From Climacium dendroides (taxonomy: Eukaryota > Streptophyta > Bryopsida > Hypnales > Climaciaceae), in contig OX467092.1 of the NCBI GenBank assembly GCA_950106755.1, forward strand, positions 3,596,001 to 3,660,000: 64,000 nt of DNA. Reading direction: 5' to 3'. A model generated the notes under the pieces. It was not told where the DNA came from and searched no databases. It saw only the letters and a program-made list of their open reading frames with translations. The translations under genes and the position numbers were made by a program. Positions within the stretch are counted from its first letter, which is position 1; each line of letters starts with the position of its first letter. Shown here in pieces: positions 24,901 to 35,833 of this stretch.

Positions 24901-26570
24901 TGAGCACTTTTTTACCCACCCATGGTAAATTAGCGTTGCACAACCAGGTTCTTTGTATTGTTTTGTAAATTTTGTCCTAAGGGTGCCTAGCGTCAATCCA
25001 TTGTGCCTTCCAAGCAATGGATCTTTTCTAACTCTTACATGTGAAAAATAAACAAAACAACAAGAAATTCTAAATAACTATAAGTTTTACCCTTTTATCT
25101 CAACTAACTAAGCCAATGTGGTTTTTATTCAAAATGAATTCAGTCTAGATTTATCATTTTTAAGTGATAGAACATGTTATGCCATTTCTAAAAATATAAA
25201 ACTCGTCCTCATCCGAGCTTTCTAACAATAGTTATGGAAGGATGAAGTTTGACCGCTAATTGGTTCATCAAACTTCATTCATTGATTTCTACTAATCTAC
25301 CTTATAATTTTACTTGAGATTTGACTTTTGGTCTCTGAACTCTATTTACTATTTGACTTTCTAATATGGTTGACTTTGGATGATTTATCTAACTTTCATT
25401 CATTTTGACCCCTAAACTTCATCCGTCTCTATCTTTCTCATTTTTCGTTGGATTTCTAAGTGTGAGACATTTTTGAAAACCTCTAAACTAAAGGTATCAC
25501 AATCTGAATCTAAAACTTGGAGAAAATCTAGTTTTAATATTCTGACTTGAAAGGTTAGTTCGGCTAAGGTATTTAAAACCATCTACTTTGCAATTTGATA
25601 GTAATTTGAGTATTTAGAATCTTACCTCACTTTGTGAGTCGTCTTGGACGTTGTAGATGAGTCTTCCAGGATCTCCATTTTCCTCCATGGTTCTGTCGCT
25701 CAATAATTTATGCTCACCACTTGAAAGTAGACTTTTAATACAAATTTGCAACTATTCTAGCTACTATTCCTCCTTTCTTCTATTTGGGATTTTATACTAT
25801 ATTTTTCTAATGGTTGGCTTAGAAAACTCTTGACCTCCTAACCACTACTTTTTCATTTTTCGCTTGCCTAATGACACCTTGCGATATTTCACATGGTCCA
25901 CCCTTCGTGTCTCAATCCTATTGGTTGTTCTAGATACTTGAGATTTCTCCTTCTTCTTCAACTTCAACTATAACAATTTAACAATTTGGTTTTCAATTCA
26001 CAACTATCATTCCTATTGAGTTTTTGAACTCAAACTTAGTCTAAGCTAGAAGAGTTGAAAGAGTGGTGAGATAGAACTTTGTTTTGCATTCTTCCTTGCT
26101 AATCACACCTCTCTAATCTATCCTTCTTCCCTTCTAATCTATTTTCTAATTTCCTTATCAAATGCCTTAGCTCTCGGTCTGACTTTTGACAGCTTACTAT
26201 TTTTAGACTTCTAATATGTTTTCCTTGTAGAGGCTAAAACTAGCTTTCTAAGTTGATGTGGAACTTGCAAATCAGACTTTTTTAGTAGAAGTTATGCATG
26301 GATGAAGTTTTGAGTCCTAATTAGTGTCTGAAACTTCATCCGCTTGTATCTTACTCATTTTAGCTCGGATTTCTTTGTATTTTATGTTTCTGGAAAGCTC
26401 TTGACCTCTACTATGAGATTTTGAATTTTAATTTGTACTGACCCTTCTTCTTAGTAGCCTGACTACACCCTTGGTCTCAGCCCTAAAGAAAGACTAATAT
26501 TAAAAATGACAACTTGACTAAACTAAGGCCAAAGGCCTAACTACATAGAAATGATCAAAAGAAAGGAGAG
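24901..26570. other. AT/pyrimidine-rich spacer
   Basis: No gene found. A word like TATGGAAGGATGAAGTTT (about 25232) and its flank recur near 26290-26345 (GCATGGATGAAGTTT followed by AAACTTCATCCG), suggesting an old internal repeat of a transposon. I see no terminal repeats. Confidence 0.4.
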
Positions 26571-26572
26571 GT

Positions 26573-26756
26573 TCAAAGCTTTGCCGTCAAAATGAAAATA
26601 ACTAAGAATTCAAATCCCACGAAGTCAAAGCTTTGCCGTGATTTTGAAATACACCTAAATTCTAAGACTAAGAGTTATAGCTTTGCCGTATTTTCTCTAA
26701 CACCCAAAACTAATAGGTTTCTAAAGACATATGTTAGGGGCGATAGCTTTGCCGTA
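26573..26756 (+). repeat. four spaced copies of AGCTTTGCCGT
   Basis: The word AGCTTTGCCGT (often TCAAAGCTTTGCCGT) occurs at about 26577, 26630, 26679 and 26746, at spacings of roughly 50-67 bases. The intervening sequence is less conserved, so this is a degenerate tandem repeat anchored by a conserved core. Confidence 0.75.
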
Positions 26757-26892
26757 TTAGAAGGATTAACCTCAAATTCTTTTAAAAGAACACGGTATAA
26801 CAAGCACACGTGGACATGGAGAACCTTGAATCCCACTCAAAGCTTCTCGGAAAGACTTGACATACTCACACGGATCACATATTCCAATTATC

Positions 26893-27190
26893 AAGGCTCT
26901 AGGGGGATTTTCAACAAAGAATTGTGAAATCCCACACAATAAGCTCAAATCGGAATGGTTAGTAGATTCATACACACATCCAACCCACAACAACAAGCGA
27001 CTTGTCACCAACAAAGCTTGTAGGGGGATTTACTCCAAAAAAATGGGAAATCCCACACAATGAGCTTGTATTGTGATGATTAGTACAAGTGTTAGTTCAC
27101 AAAATACTTCAAATCAAACACTAGAGGTCCCCCTAAGCGGCATTGCCAAGGTACGAAGGGGGATTTTCTCTAGGATTAGTACAAATGTTA
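26893..27190 (+). repeat. imperfect tandem repeat of about 120 bp
   Basis: A unit containing AGGGGGATTT, then GAAATCCCACACAAT, then GAGCTT-like sequence and GATTAGTA starts near 26893 and again near 27013. A shorter third piece (AAGGGGGATTTTCTCTAGG, then GATTAGTACAAATGTTAG) follows at about 27147-27190. It is probably a retroelement untranslated region. Confidence 0.65.
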
Positions 27191-28723
27191 GTAATTCAAC
27201 AAAATGCCCAAAAACCCCAAAATAACACTTCAAAAGCTTAACAAAAACACGCAAACAAGTTAGCAAAGCTTGAAGGGACCCCAAGTCCTTCAAGAGAGCT
27301 CCAAAAACAACAACAAAAGAGCTTGAAATGCTCCAAAAGCAAGGAAATTTGACAACGTGGCCTAAATGGCCAAAATCCAACTAAATGAACCCAAATGAAA
27401 ACAAGGTGGTTCAAAATGAACCTAAGGGGTGTTTTGAGAGGAGAATGGGTGCCCTTATATACTCTCCCAAGGGCACCCCCCTCCTCTCTTTTCCTACAAG
27501 GTAATCTTATCAATTAAGATTTTCATCTAATTTGCCCAATTTTCACTTTTATGCTGGTCCAAATTCCTAACTTTTGGAGAAATGCTTCAAATCACAAACG
27601 GATTGTGCCATTGACTTTAGAAGGCCATTTTTAGTTTAAAAGAACCCCCTCCCCTTTTTCCTACGTCAAAATCACAAAGATTTCTAGCGCTAACTAGAAG
27701 ACCAAAATTGGATAAAAACCCAACTTTTAGAGATCAACTTTTCTAAGAAAAGTAACTAGCCTAGGCTCTTTATTAGGTGTAAGGGAGTAAGAAAAGACCC
27801 CGCTTTGACCTTAATCCAATTCCATATGCTCCCCGTACGCCGGTCAATTCCACGATTAATCTTTAAATTTGCCAATTTTGGAGGATCTTGATGGTTTTGC
27901 ATCTTCTGACTATCGGAATGCCATGAAACTTATTGGAGCTTGTTATTAACATAAAAGAAGCTAACCTAATTTTTAGTGAGATTTTACCGCTGCCTGGGTA
28001 ATTTTTAGGAATTTCCCATCATTACTTTCAACGGTTGACTACCCGGAAAAAGATCTTTTGAAGATCAGAAAAAATCGAGAATTTTTATAGAACCTCTCAT
28101 GGAGTTCTACAAGGGATGTGCAAACTCATATTCCCGTTTTGCACATCTAAGGAGGGAGAATCAAATTCTGATATCTCCTTTAACTTCCGATAAAAAAAGA
28201 ATCTTCCAAATAAAAGGGAATCTTGGTGAGCCGATTGCTCCGTTGGACTCCTGGCATGATTTCTACTTTGAACTACCATACTTAAGTTGTAGATGCCCTC
28301 CTATGATTCGTCTTGAGTTTTCTTCACTTGCAGGCTAACAATTGGAGTTTCTACTATTTTGCCAATGGAATGGGAAAACTGAAACCTCTTCTTTGGGAAT
28401 CTATACTAAGGTTTTTACATAGTTCCCTTGGACCAATTTGGTTAGGATCTGTCATTGAAAGGCAAGTTTAGACAAGTTGGGCAATTTCTACTAAACATGG
28501 TTATTTTGTACAATTTCTGGATTTCTACCCTATCTACATGCAGAATTTGGTTACAAATAACAAGAAATGTCTCAATTAGGACCAATGGTCATATTAGTAT
28601 GTGACATCTCCGTTTTGGTTATTCACTCTTTTTTGGGCTTTTTGTATATAAAACTATACTCAAAACTTTATAAAATCCAAAAAAAACAATTCCGAATCAT
28701 AAGTGACCAAATGGGCACTCACA
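27191..28723. other. spacer without recognisable gene
   Basis: Low-complexity minus-strand ORFs of under 92 codons cover 27114-27513, but no family is recognisable. The region may belong to the same decayed retroelement as the repeats just upstream. I see nothing else in it. Confidence 0.4.
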
Positions 28724-28880
28724 AGGGGACGCTGCTATTTGACTCTACATCTACTGAGCTCAGACAACCCCTACATTAGTCTCTGCTATTGATAAAATCG
28801 GGCTCAAGACCTTACTAAGGTTTAGGGTTTATTATTTCTCTACTCTCTACGCAAACTTAGGGATTGTCGAGCCTATATGT
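28724..28880. repeat. third copy related to the 24.5-kb foldback
   Basis: From AAGGGGACGCTGCTATTTG through CTGAGCTCAGACAACCCCTA to CTCAAGACCTTA the sequence follows the right arm and flank of the element at 24626-24716 in the same orientation. It ends near GGGATTGTCGAGCC, which resembles the left-arm word. It stands at the left limit of the large element described next. Confidence 0.65.
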
Positions 28881-30110
28881 ACATAATTAGAACTTCTTCT
28901 ACATACAATTGTATATGAGGTACAAGATGCAGTCCTCATTTTCTCCCGAGCCTTTAGAATTTCTTGTCCCCAACTGTATCCCCCCTTGTTAATCTGTCCG
29001 AGGTCGCGAATATGTTGCCTCCTTTGCTCTTGCAACGACCTTCTCTCCCAGACGCCCCAATTGGGAGTTGAAATAGTAGTACAAAACGATCCACTGTGTT
29101 ATTGTTTCTTCAACCTCCTTTGTTCCAACGGAACCTGTGGACGTGGAATGGACTGCCCAGGAGCAATAACTGAAACCGATTCTCGAAGCAGACTATTTGG
29201 AAACTTGGACTTCTCTTCCACTATGGATGTTGGATAATTCGTGTTTCCATAAAGCTCACGCCCATCACCCAATAGTTTAGGGTCATCTCGGACCATTACC
29301 CATGTATTGTTATAGAACATCATTACTGAGCAGTCCTAAATGTATAGTATATGAACCCGTACTATTGACAGAAGACTATCACTTACAAATTCCTAACATG
29401 TACTTCTTTGTAGACTGCCACTCTACAATATGAACATAAAATATGAACAAGTATTATATGTGTGATTTACATCGCTGTAACTCCCTTGCCTTGAGAATCT
29501 CAAGCCCCCGACTGTATTCTGTATTTGGCTTCTTGTATTCATTCCACCGTTGATGCCTCTATCGTTGTAAGAACATGCGGTCGGATGCGTCGAGATGACG
29601 AGCATCGCATCGAATTCTCTGCACCCCATCATGTGTCTTAGACATCCGGACGCTCCCTGACAGGACATACTTGGGACGGTGCCTTGCACTATCACAAGCA
29701 GTTCCAACATGAGTATCACGAGATCCACCAGTATCATGAGATCCACGAGAGACCCCTGACTTGTTCCCTGGTGCAAGAATTTGTGTTGCGGCCTCTTCAT
29801 AAAGCTTCTTTTTTGGCACCATGTCTGATGCCACCGGCGATAACTGAGAAGCAAGTGGCCCCCCGCAGCGCAAAGGAGAAGGTGAGCAGGACTTGGGCAC
29901 ACATGGGTCGTTATTAGGTGGACTATCTACCACACCGTCATCCACGGGTTTAGTAGAATAGTCCATTGTGGAGTTAGTTGTTGCCGCCGAGCACAGAAAG
30001 TTTCCCCTGCTCAAGATTGCATATTGTCCATAGTCCAATATAGAATCCGCCGACGCAATGCACGGAAGGTGATCATCTCCATCAGTTGAATCCCATACGT
30101 CCAGACTCTA
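28850..30110 (-). pseudogene. 3' exons of the FCP1-containing unit, function unknown
   Basis: An exon probably begins after an AG near 30110 (SLDVWDSTDGDDHLP...) and runs to about 29460. A second runs from about 29330 to 28855. The first encodes a polar, Ser/Pro/Asp-rich segment and ends in LEILKARELQR. The second ends in QEILKAREKMR, so the two ends carry a related basic motif. In-frame stops occur at 29559-29561 (TAG) and 29099-29101 (TAA). I recognise no domain. The segment follows the FCP1-like exon on the same strand across a gap that holds two palindrome copies (30226 and 30327). It is therefore probably the C-terminal part of the same gene. Confidence 0.4.
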
Positions 30111-30451
30111 GAAGCAAATAATATTTATATCATGACCACGAAATAGAACTGCATAGCATTGAAAACTTGAAACACCATCCACAAATAAACTTAGAACGTG
30201 AATCAATCACACCATCCAACTAAGAAGCTCCAATCAAGCTGATTTGAGACACGAGCACTAAACCATGACTATTTTATTAGAGGCATAAAGACTGAAATTA
30301 CAAATCTCCAAAAAGCATGCTTAAGTCAGTTCGACTTGAGCTAAATTAGACCAGAGTATGGAAAACGAGAACCTATGCCTTCCTTAGCATAGTCCTAACG
30401 AATGTAGGAAGATGCCTGCACGACCTCCATCAACTTATCATACGCCCTCTT

Positions 30452-31621
30452 CTATTTTCTATTGTCACAGAGCATGCGGCGTCCAATTCGATTGGCCGCA
30501 TTCTCTCGGAAAGACTTAAGTCCCTCTTCACGAGCCACGTGAAGATTCTGGAACCAAGGGAGCAGGATATCCAGGAGGAAAGTGTCCTTCACACCGTTAC
30601 CTCTGTATGACCATGATTCCAGCAAAATGATGTTCTCAGCACTGTTAAGAATGTGCTTCATGGGACTGTCATCTACTATTACGGTATTTTGGGACGAGAA
30701 CCTCCCCCGGTAGCTAGTGAACAAGCTCTCTAACATAAAGTTTTTAAGGAAGAGTTCCTTATTTGTGCCTAGTTCCCTGAATGTTGTAATTCTCGAGTTT
30801 TTTTCCCTGCATTTTAGAGTCATACAAGAGGTTTGTCCTAATTTGACTACTAGCAAGTCGAGCCCCTTAAAGAGATAGGCGGCCACTTCATTGGTGGTAG
30901 AAGTCTTCATACTGCTCCACACTAAAATTGTAGCTATCTCCTCTAACGCACGCAAGAAATTAGAACACCCGGGACGGACATACACTAGTTTTGGCCCCAC
31001 AACTGCAGGCTCAGTAGCAAAGTGCGGTTGGAATGTGTCCCTAGTCTGTTTGGCCCAACCCTTATACTTGTGATCTTCACAGGCGCACAATACCCCATTG
31101 AGGTCCAGGACAATGTTGATCCACTTGTCCACCGCCTTGGACTCCAATGGAAGATTGACCACCTCCGTAAGTCTTGGAAGATCATGTGGAGGATCAGATT
31201 CTTGATTAACAATAGACGAATGTGGAGCTAGTTATTATCCTGCATTCATAGCCTCTAGACATCGCGCTAATTGAAACGGTCGTTCAGATTTGTAGACGTC
31301 ACTTAACAAACACAGAATTTAGAATGTAAAATTCAAGACATACCTTCTGCTGCGAGGTCTCGGTTGTCTCCGCAGTAACATCCCTTGTTGTAGTGGTCGG
31401 CTTGGGAATCACAACTTCGAGAAGATTGGCATTAGGTATGACACTGTCTCCAAGTAGAGGAGCGGCAGTATTCAAAGATTCAGACTTATCCTCTGTGAAG
31501 GTGACATTCTGATCCATCGGCTCGTAGACAACATCAGACACATGCTCCGATGAGGTCGGTTCGGAAGTGAGTACACCTGATGCAACAGTAGGTGGCAATA
31601 AATCTACAACACTGCCAACGC
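30452..31621 (-). pseudogene. FCP1/NIF-type HAD phosphatase-like domain with altered catalytic motif
   Basis: Exon 31621-31344 (Ser/Thr/Pro-rich, ending TSQQK at a GTATGT donor) precedes the exon that ends at 30452. The second exon has HAD landmarks in FCP1 order: NIVLDLNGVLC near 31110-31080, a TILVWSS motif near 30925-30905 with an ELG-type linker after it, and NTVIVDDSPMKH near 30690-30655. In the usual DxDx(T/V) motif the first Asp is the nucleophile and the second the general acid. Here the motif is DLNG, so the nucleophile is kept and the acid is replaced by Asn. Such proteins normally dephosphorylate phosphoserine or phosphothreonine, but activity here is doubtful. A TAG at 30452 is followed in frame by KRAYDKLMEVVQASS, suggesting an acquired stop. 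The join between the two exons is not certain. Confidence 0.6.
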
Positions 31622-31875
31622 CTACAAGTCAGGAGTGTACAAAAGAAGTATTGTAAGGAATCCGGGTATTACCTCTTTACATGAATATGTTTTGATGTAC
31701 ATACACAATGTGTGAAAATTTTGAACTCCATGGTTTGGTCCACTAGAAGTTCAGCTATGTCAAAATTGTTGAGTTGTCTATGAGATAATTCTAAAACTAC
31801 ATACAGACCACGTCAAAAACCAGATCGATTCAAGCTAAAACTGTACAAGAACACCAAGTGATCATTGAGGTGCAC

Positions 31876-32799
31876 CTAAGCCGAACTCTTGGCTAGGAGA
31901 TATGGATGGCTCGTCAGGCGTCTCCACCACATCACCACTGCCTACCCCTGGAGGAGCAAGTGCACACTGTGCCTCCACAGGTACCAATGGTGCAACCGCG
32001 TGTGACGGTGGAGGAGGTGGTGTCCAAGGTGGGGGATGCGAGGGTGGTGCAGGGACCGCGAACTCTGACGGGCCTACCTGACCTGAAGGTAGGACCGAAG
32101 ATGACGTTGACGACTGGTTTTCAAGCCTCACTTGAGGTGCCGTAGGCTGGACCTCGGCCATGGGCCTCCCACCCTTCATCCACAAAATCAAGGCGTCTAA
32201 CTTGTCGTTAGCTTCCTTGGAATCTTGCAGCATGAAGGTTTGCATGCTATCCAGACTCTTGTTCATCTATTGTTGCAGGATGTTTTCCACCCGATCTTGG
32301 AGCCGCTTCTCCTCAATCTCAGCAAACCTCCTCTCAAGGATGTTAATATGTCATCCACGAGTGAGGTCTTCCTTCTCTTCCGCGAATGGGTAGACGAAGG
32401 AGTTGACGACGGCTGTGTCTCAATCGCGTCTCCAGTTGACGCAGAGGAGCCACGATGCTCTGTTGGTGTCGTACGAAGAGGCGATGAAGGAGGATCGGGC
32501 ATTTCATCTTGCAGGTAATCCTCTGCATTGTCATCGGAGCTGGAGATCACTTCAGGCTCCTCGGTAGGTCTCTTGCTCCGACGAGCAGTGGATGGAGAAT
32601 CCCACGGGGCCCTCCGCAATGTCTTCGCGGGCGAAGATGTCGAATGAGACTCCCGCTGCCTACTTGACTTAGACTCCTCCACTCTGTAGCCCAACTCGAG
32701 AAAGCCGGCCCTGTCAAGCAATATGGCCCTAGAGACGATGTCGTTCCAGAAGGGGGTGTCCTCTTTAACTCCAATTGCGAACACATTTACGGAACTCAT
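31876..32799 (-). pseudogene. coiled-coil and proline-rich segment of the same unit
   Basis: From ATG 32799 the frame reads MSSVNVFAIGVKEDTPFWNDI. A Ser/Arg/Glu-rich disordered region follows, with a basic patch (SRKRRK) near 32370. After a frameshift near 32340 it becomes a coiled coil (LERRFAEIEEKRLQDRVENILQQ), then TAG at 32267-32269, a continuing helix (MNKSLDSMQTFMLQDSKEAN), and a Pro-rich tract near 32020-31920. A donor at 31875 (G|GTGCAC) would join in frame to 31621. The frame is also open upstream of ATG 32799, and NVFAIGVKED looks like the strand after methyltransferase motif I, so this may be the continuation of the unit ending at 32886. Confidence 0.45.
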
Positions 32800-32885
32800 A
32801 TGCGGTGATAGTAGCGAGCGGTAATAATTAGTACACTATCATATCAGCTTGAGTGGAGCTGAAACTACGGACAATTAAGCTCGAT

Positions 32886-35792
32886 TCAAGCTGAAGTGAC
32901 ACTCATAGTGAGTCTGAAGGAATGTGGAGGAAGAGGGCGTACCACCACAGCGCATGTAAACTTCCCTCTGGCGAAGACCGAGAACACACTGTCACCAGCC
33001 TTGCAGAAGGACTTCACCACCCACAAGTAGAATTCCATGCGAAGCTCTACATTGTATAGGCGGAATTCCAGTTCATTGTACCCGTGCGGCGTGTTGAAAA
33101 CCGATGTGTTCGGAGCCCAAAATGCATCTGGGATTTTCACGTCCGTGTGGTAGTCGGGTTTGAACAAGAACATGAGTAGGACCTTGGCATGGGACTTCGC
33201 CTTTGCGGACGACATGTCACCCAGACGCTCGTAGTCCTCGGGCATGTAGTCCACATACTCGCACTTGAACTTGTGCAACTCCTCGTGGTTCTACACAAAC
33301 GCCGTTACTTGCGTCTGCTCTATTGCATCCGCACAGATGAAAAGCCAGACTGGGACCTCCTCCAGCATGGGCTTGCGCTTCCCCATCAACGACAGCATGA
33401 CGGGGTTGAAGTAGGGAATCGCGATTATGCCCTTCTGCTTGGACAACACTCCCAGAATCAAACGGAAGTCAATGACCTCGACTTTCAGATCAGTCGGGGT
33501 GTCCATAGTCCACACACCGGTTGGCCATGCCGTGTGTCTGTTGTCCTTGATGTTGTATGGCGCATAGTACGCCACTATTGACGGCAGGACGAAATTCTTT
33601 CTGTCTCTCAGAAAGACTTTGAAGAACTCAGCAGCGTGCTTAGAAATTTCTTCTGTGGACTCATTCTTCGACTTCAGCTGCTTAATCTCCAAAAAGAACT
33701 CCTTCCCAAGCCTTTCGAGGAGAACATTCATTGTGGCCGAGGTGACGAAATGTTTGGACTTAAACTCCTTCCATTTCTCCAACACGACCTCATTGTCCGC
33801 GTTCAGGAGTCCGAGTAATGGATCAATCTTGTTCAACTCCTTCTTCATGAACTGTTTTCGTTTGCGCCTCTCAATCCAGGCACTCGATGAGTAGCAACTT
33901 TCCAAAACTGACGATGACTGCTTGATCGTCACTTTCGGATGAGGCTGTTTTCTTTTGTCACCAAACTTATTCAAAATATGGTTGGTGAGCTTCTTCAGGT
34001 CCTCGTACGTGAGATTCCCAAAGAATTTGAAATACTCCTTATTGAGCATTCCGTTCTCCGTTTTCCATGAAGGCTTAGCGTTGAACTTCTTAAGCGTATC
34101 TCGGTCAACGAGCTCGCCATGTGCCGCACTGGAGATGACTTCACTCCAAAGGTTAAAGACTTCGTCTGGTGCTGTGATAATTTTTACCTCATTGGTTATC
34201 ACCAAACTATTTTTCGCATCTTTTCCTTTAGCCTTGGTCTGACCCTTCGCGACGTCGACCATGGAAAACCGCATCCGGATGGCCTTTAGGAATTTCTACA
34301 ACAAATTGCCACATTCTCTGACAGTTAATGAAAGAGCTTGAGTCGAACTGAACTATTGCAGGGTTTCAAGGGAGGACATATCCCAGTGCAAATTGAGCTT
34401 GAGTTGAGGTGAATGCTTACCGTGTATTTCATCTTATTAATGTTCGCCTCCTTGGACCGCTGGGAGCTTGTAACCGATCCAGAGAAAGTGTCATCCTTGG
34501 GGTTCCGCGGTTTCCCCATCTCCTCCCTGACCTTCCGTGCCCCCAGAATGTTCGTGGCCCACGATGGTTGGATTGCTTGAAAGTGGTTCACACGGTTGTA
34601 ATACGCTGAAATGGATCACAGAATTTCAGCGTCCTCAGTCCACACAATGTAGCAACTCCATGCCCGATAGTCATTGACAATCTTGGGCGCGACATTGTAC
34701 TTGGGGTCTTGCATTAGTTTGCTTGCCCACACACTGTGCTGCCTGTTTATTATGTAGAAATCGCCGTCCTTGATTTCTTCCCACAAATCATCACCATCTC
34801 TTTTGGGCTTGTTCACAAGCATCACGCAAAGGGTCTAGCGATTGCTGTGGTCTGGCATATTTACGAGCCAGTGCATCATGTCTTCGACGATGCGATCCTC
34901 CTTGCTTCGGATGTTCAACGTGGCCAGTGCCTAAATAAGTTTGTCAATGGGAAGGGTCTTCTTCTCCATCTTATACAAGAACACGTTCGTGCAAGCAGTC
35001 CAAAACCTCTTATAGGCCTTGTTGGACTCTTCGTAGTCCGGCTTCCTGTTCACCCTCAAAGACTTGGGAATATCACTGAAGTCGTAGGCGATGTCGTCAA
35101 CACCGGACTGATCTCCCGATTTCTCCATGGACTTCTGCTGGGAAGACAAGGCAAGGTTACTGGTTTGCCTTTGTTGTCTCCCGGTATCAATAGGCTTTTT
35201 GTTTCGTTGCCCCCTCCTCTGTGTATCCGCAGGAGGTTGCTTGCTCTATGGTTATTTTTGTTTTCAAACATGCAAAGCCTTGGAACATTTGCCTGACCTT
35301 CCTGCATAGTTTGTGGCATGATATTGGATCGCCGTTTTCTTTCAAGAAAACCCTCTCGTTCACCTTCTCCTCAAGCTCCTTGATGTGGTCTTGAAATGAC
35401 GTAGTTTCAAGACTCTGGATGAGATTTGTCACGCAGAATGGTATTTTCTCAGAGTTGAAGTGGATGGTGAAGTTGTATTTATCTTTAGCGGGAACACCCA
35501 AGACAGCCGTTTGATAGTGAATCTTAATTGTTGGCGGAATGTCTTCCACCACGTCCTTCACTTGCTCTTCATAGGACAAGGGGAGGAAGTAGCTCATTCC
35601 CGTGTATTTCACGCAGAAGGCAATGAGCTCTATACAGGGGATCATGGTAAGGCTCTAGCACTCGACCTTCTCTGGGTGAGTGAATTCCCAATACTCCCTG
35701 TCGTCTAGGAAGTCATCCCCGTCATCTTCACTAACCTTCAGGACTTCTATCCTTGTGAAGTATTGTTGCAGCTTTTCAACTTGGCTATCCAT
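32886..35792 (-). pseudogene. large unknown protein with methyltransferase-like C-terminal motif
   Basis: ATG 35792 (MDSQVEKLQQYFTRIEVL) opens a frame broken by stops at 35655-35657 (TAG), 35187-35189 (TGA), 34931-34933 (TAG), 34835-34837 (TAG), 34616-34618 (TGA) and 33291-33293 (TAG), plus one frameshift near 35165. One intron (34420-34296, GT-AG, phase 0) is clear. If healed it would be about 900 aa or more. No full-length family is recognised. Near the C-terminus, at 33020-32960, the sequence reads GDSVFSVFARGKFTCA. It sits after a block with DTPTDL (about 33500) and a helical WVVKSFC stretch. This order resembles permuted (beta-class) DNA amino-methyltransferases: the DPPY-like motif IV first, then GDxVLDxFxGxGTT motif I. 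Key residues differ, so the assignment is tentative. The last codons overlap a palindrome copy, so the true splice donor may be GTACGC near 32940. Confidence 0.45.
34335..34413. repeat. two palindrome copies in the 34.3-34.4 kb intron
   Basis: AGCTTGAGTCGAACTGAA at 34335-34352 and AGCTTGAGTTGAGGTGAA at 34396-34413 lie inside the 125-bp intron 34296-34420. They are diverged members of the AGCTCGATTCGAGCTGAT family. Other gene-internal copies are at 30226, 30327, 31822, 32846 and 32878, also in introns or exon gaps. Confidence 0.7.
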
Positions 35793-35833
35793 TTGCACGT
35801 TGTAGTGTATTCAACGTATTAGCTTATTCATTT

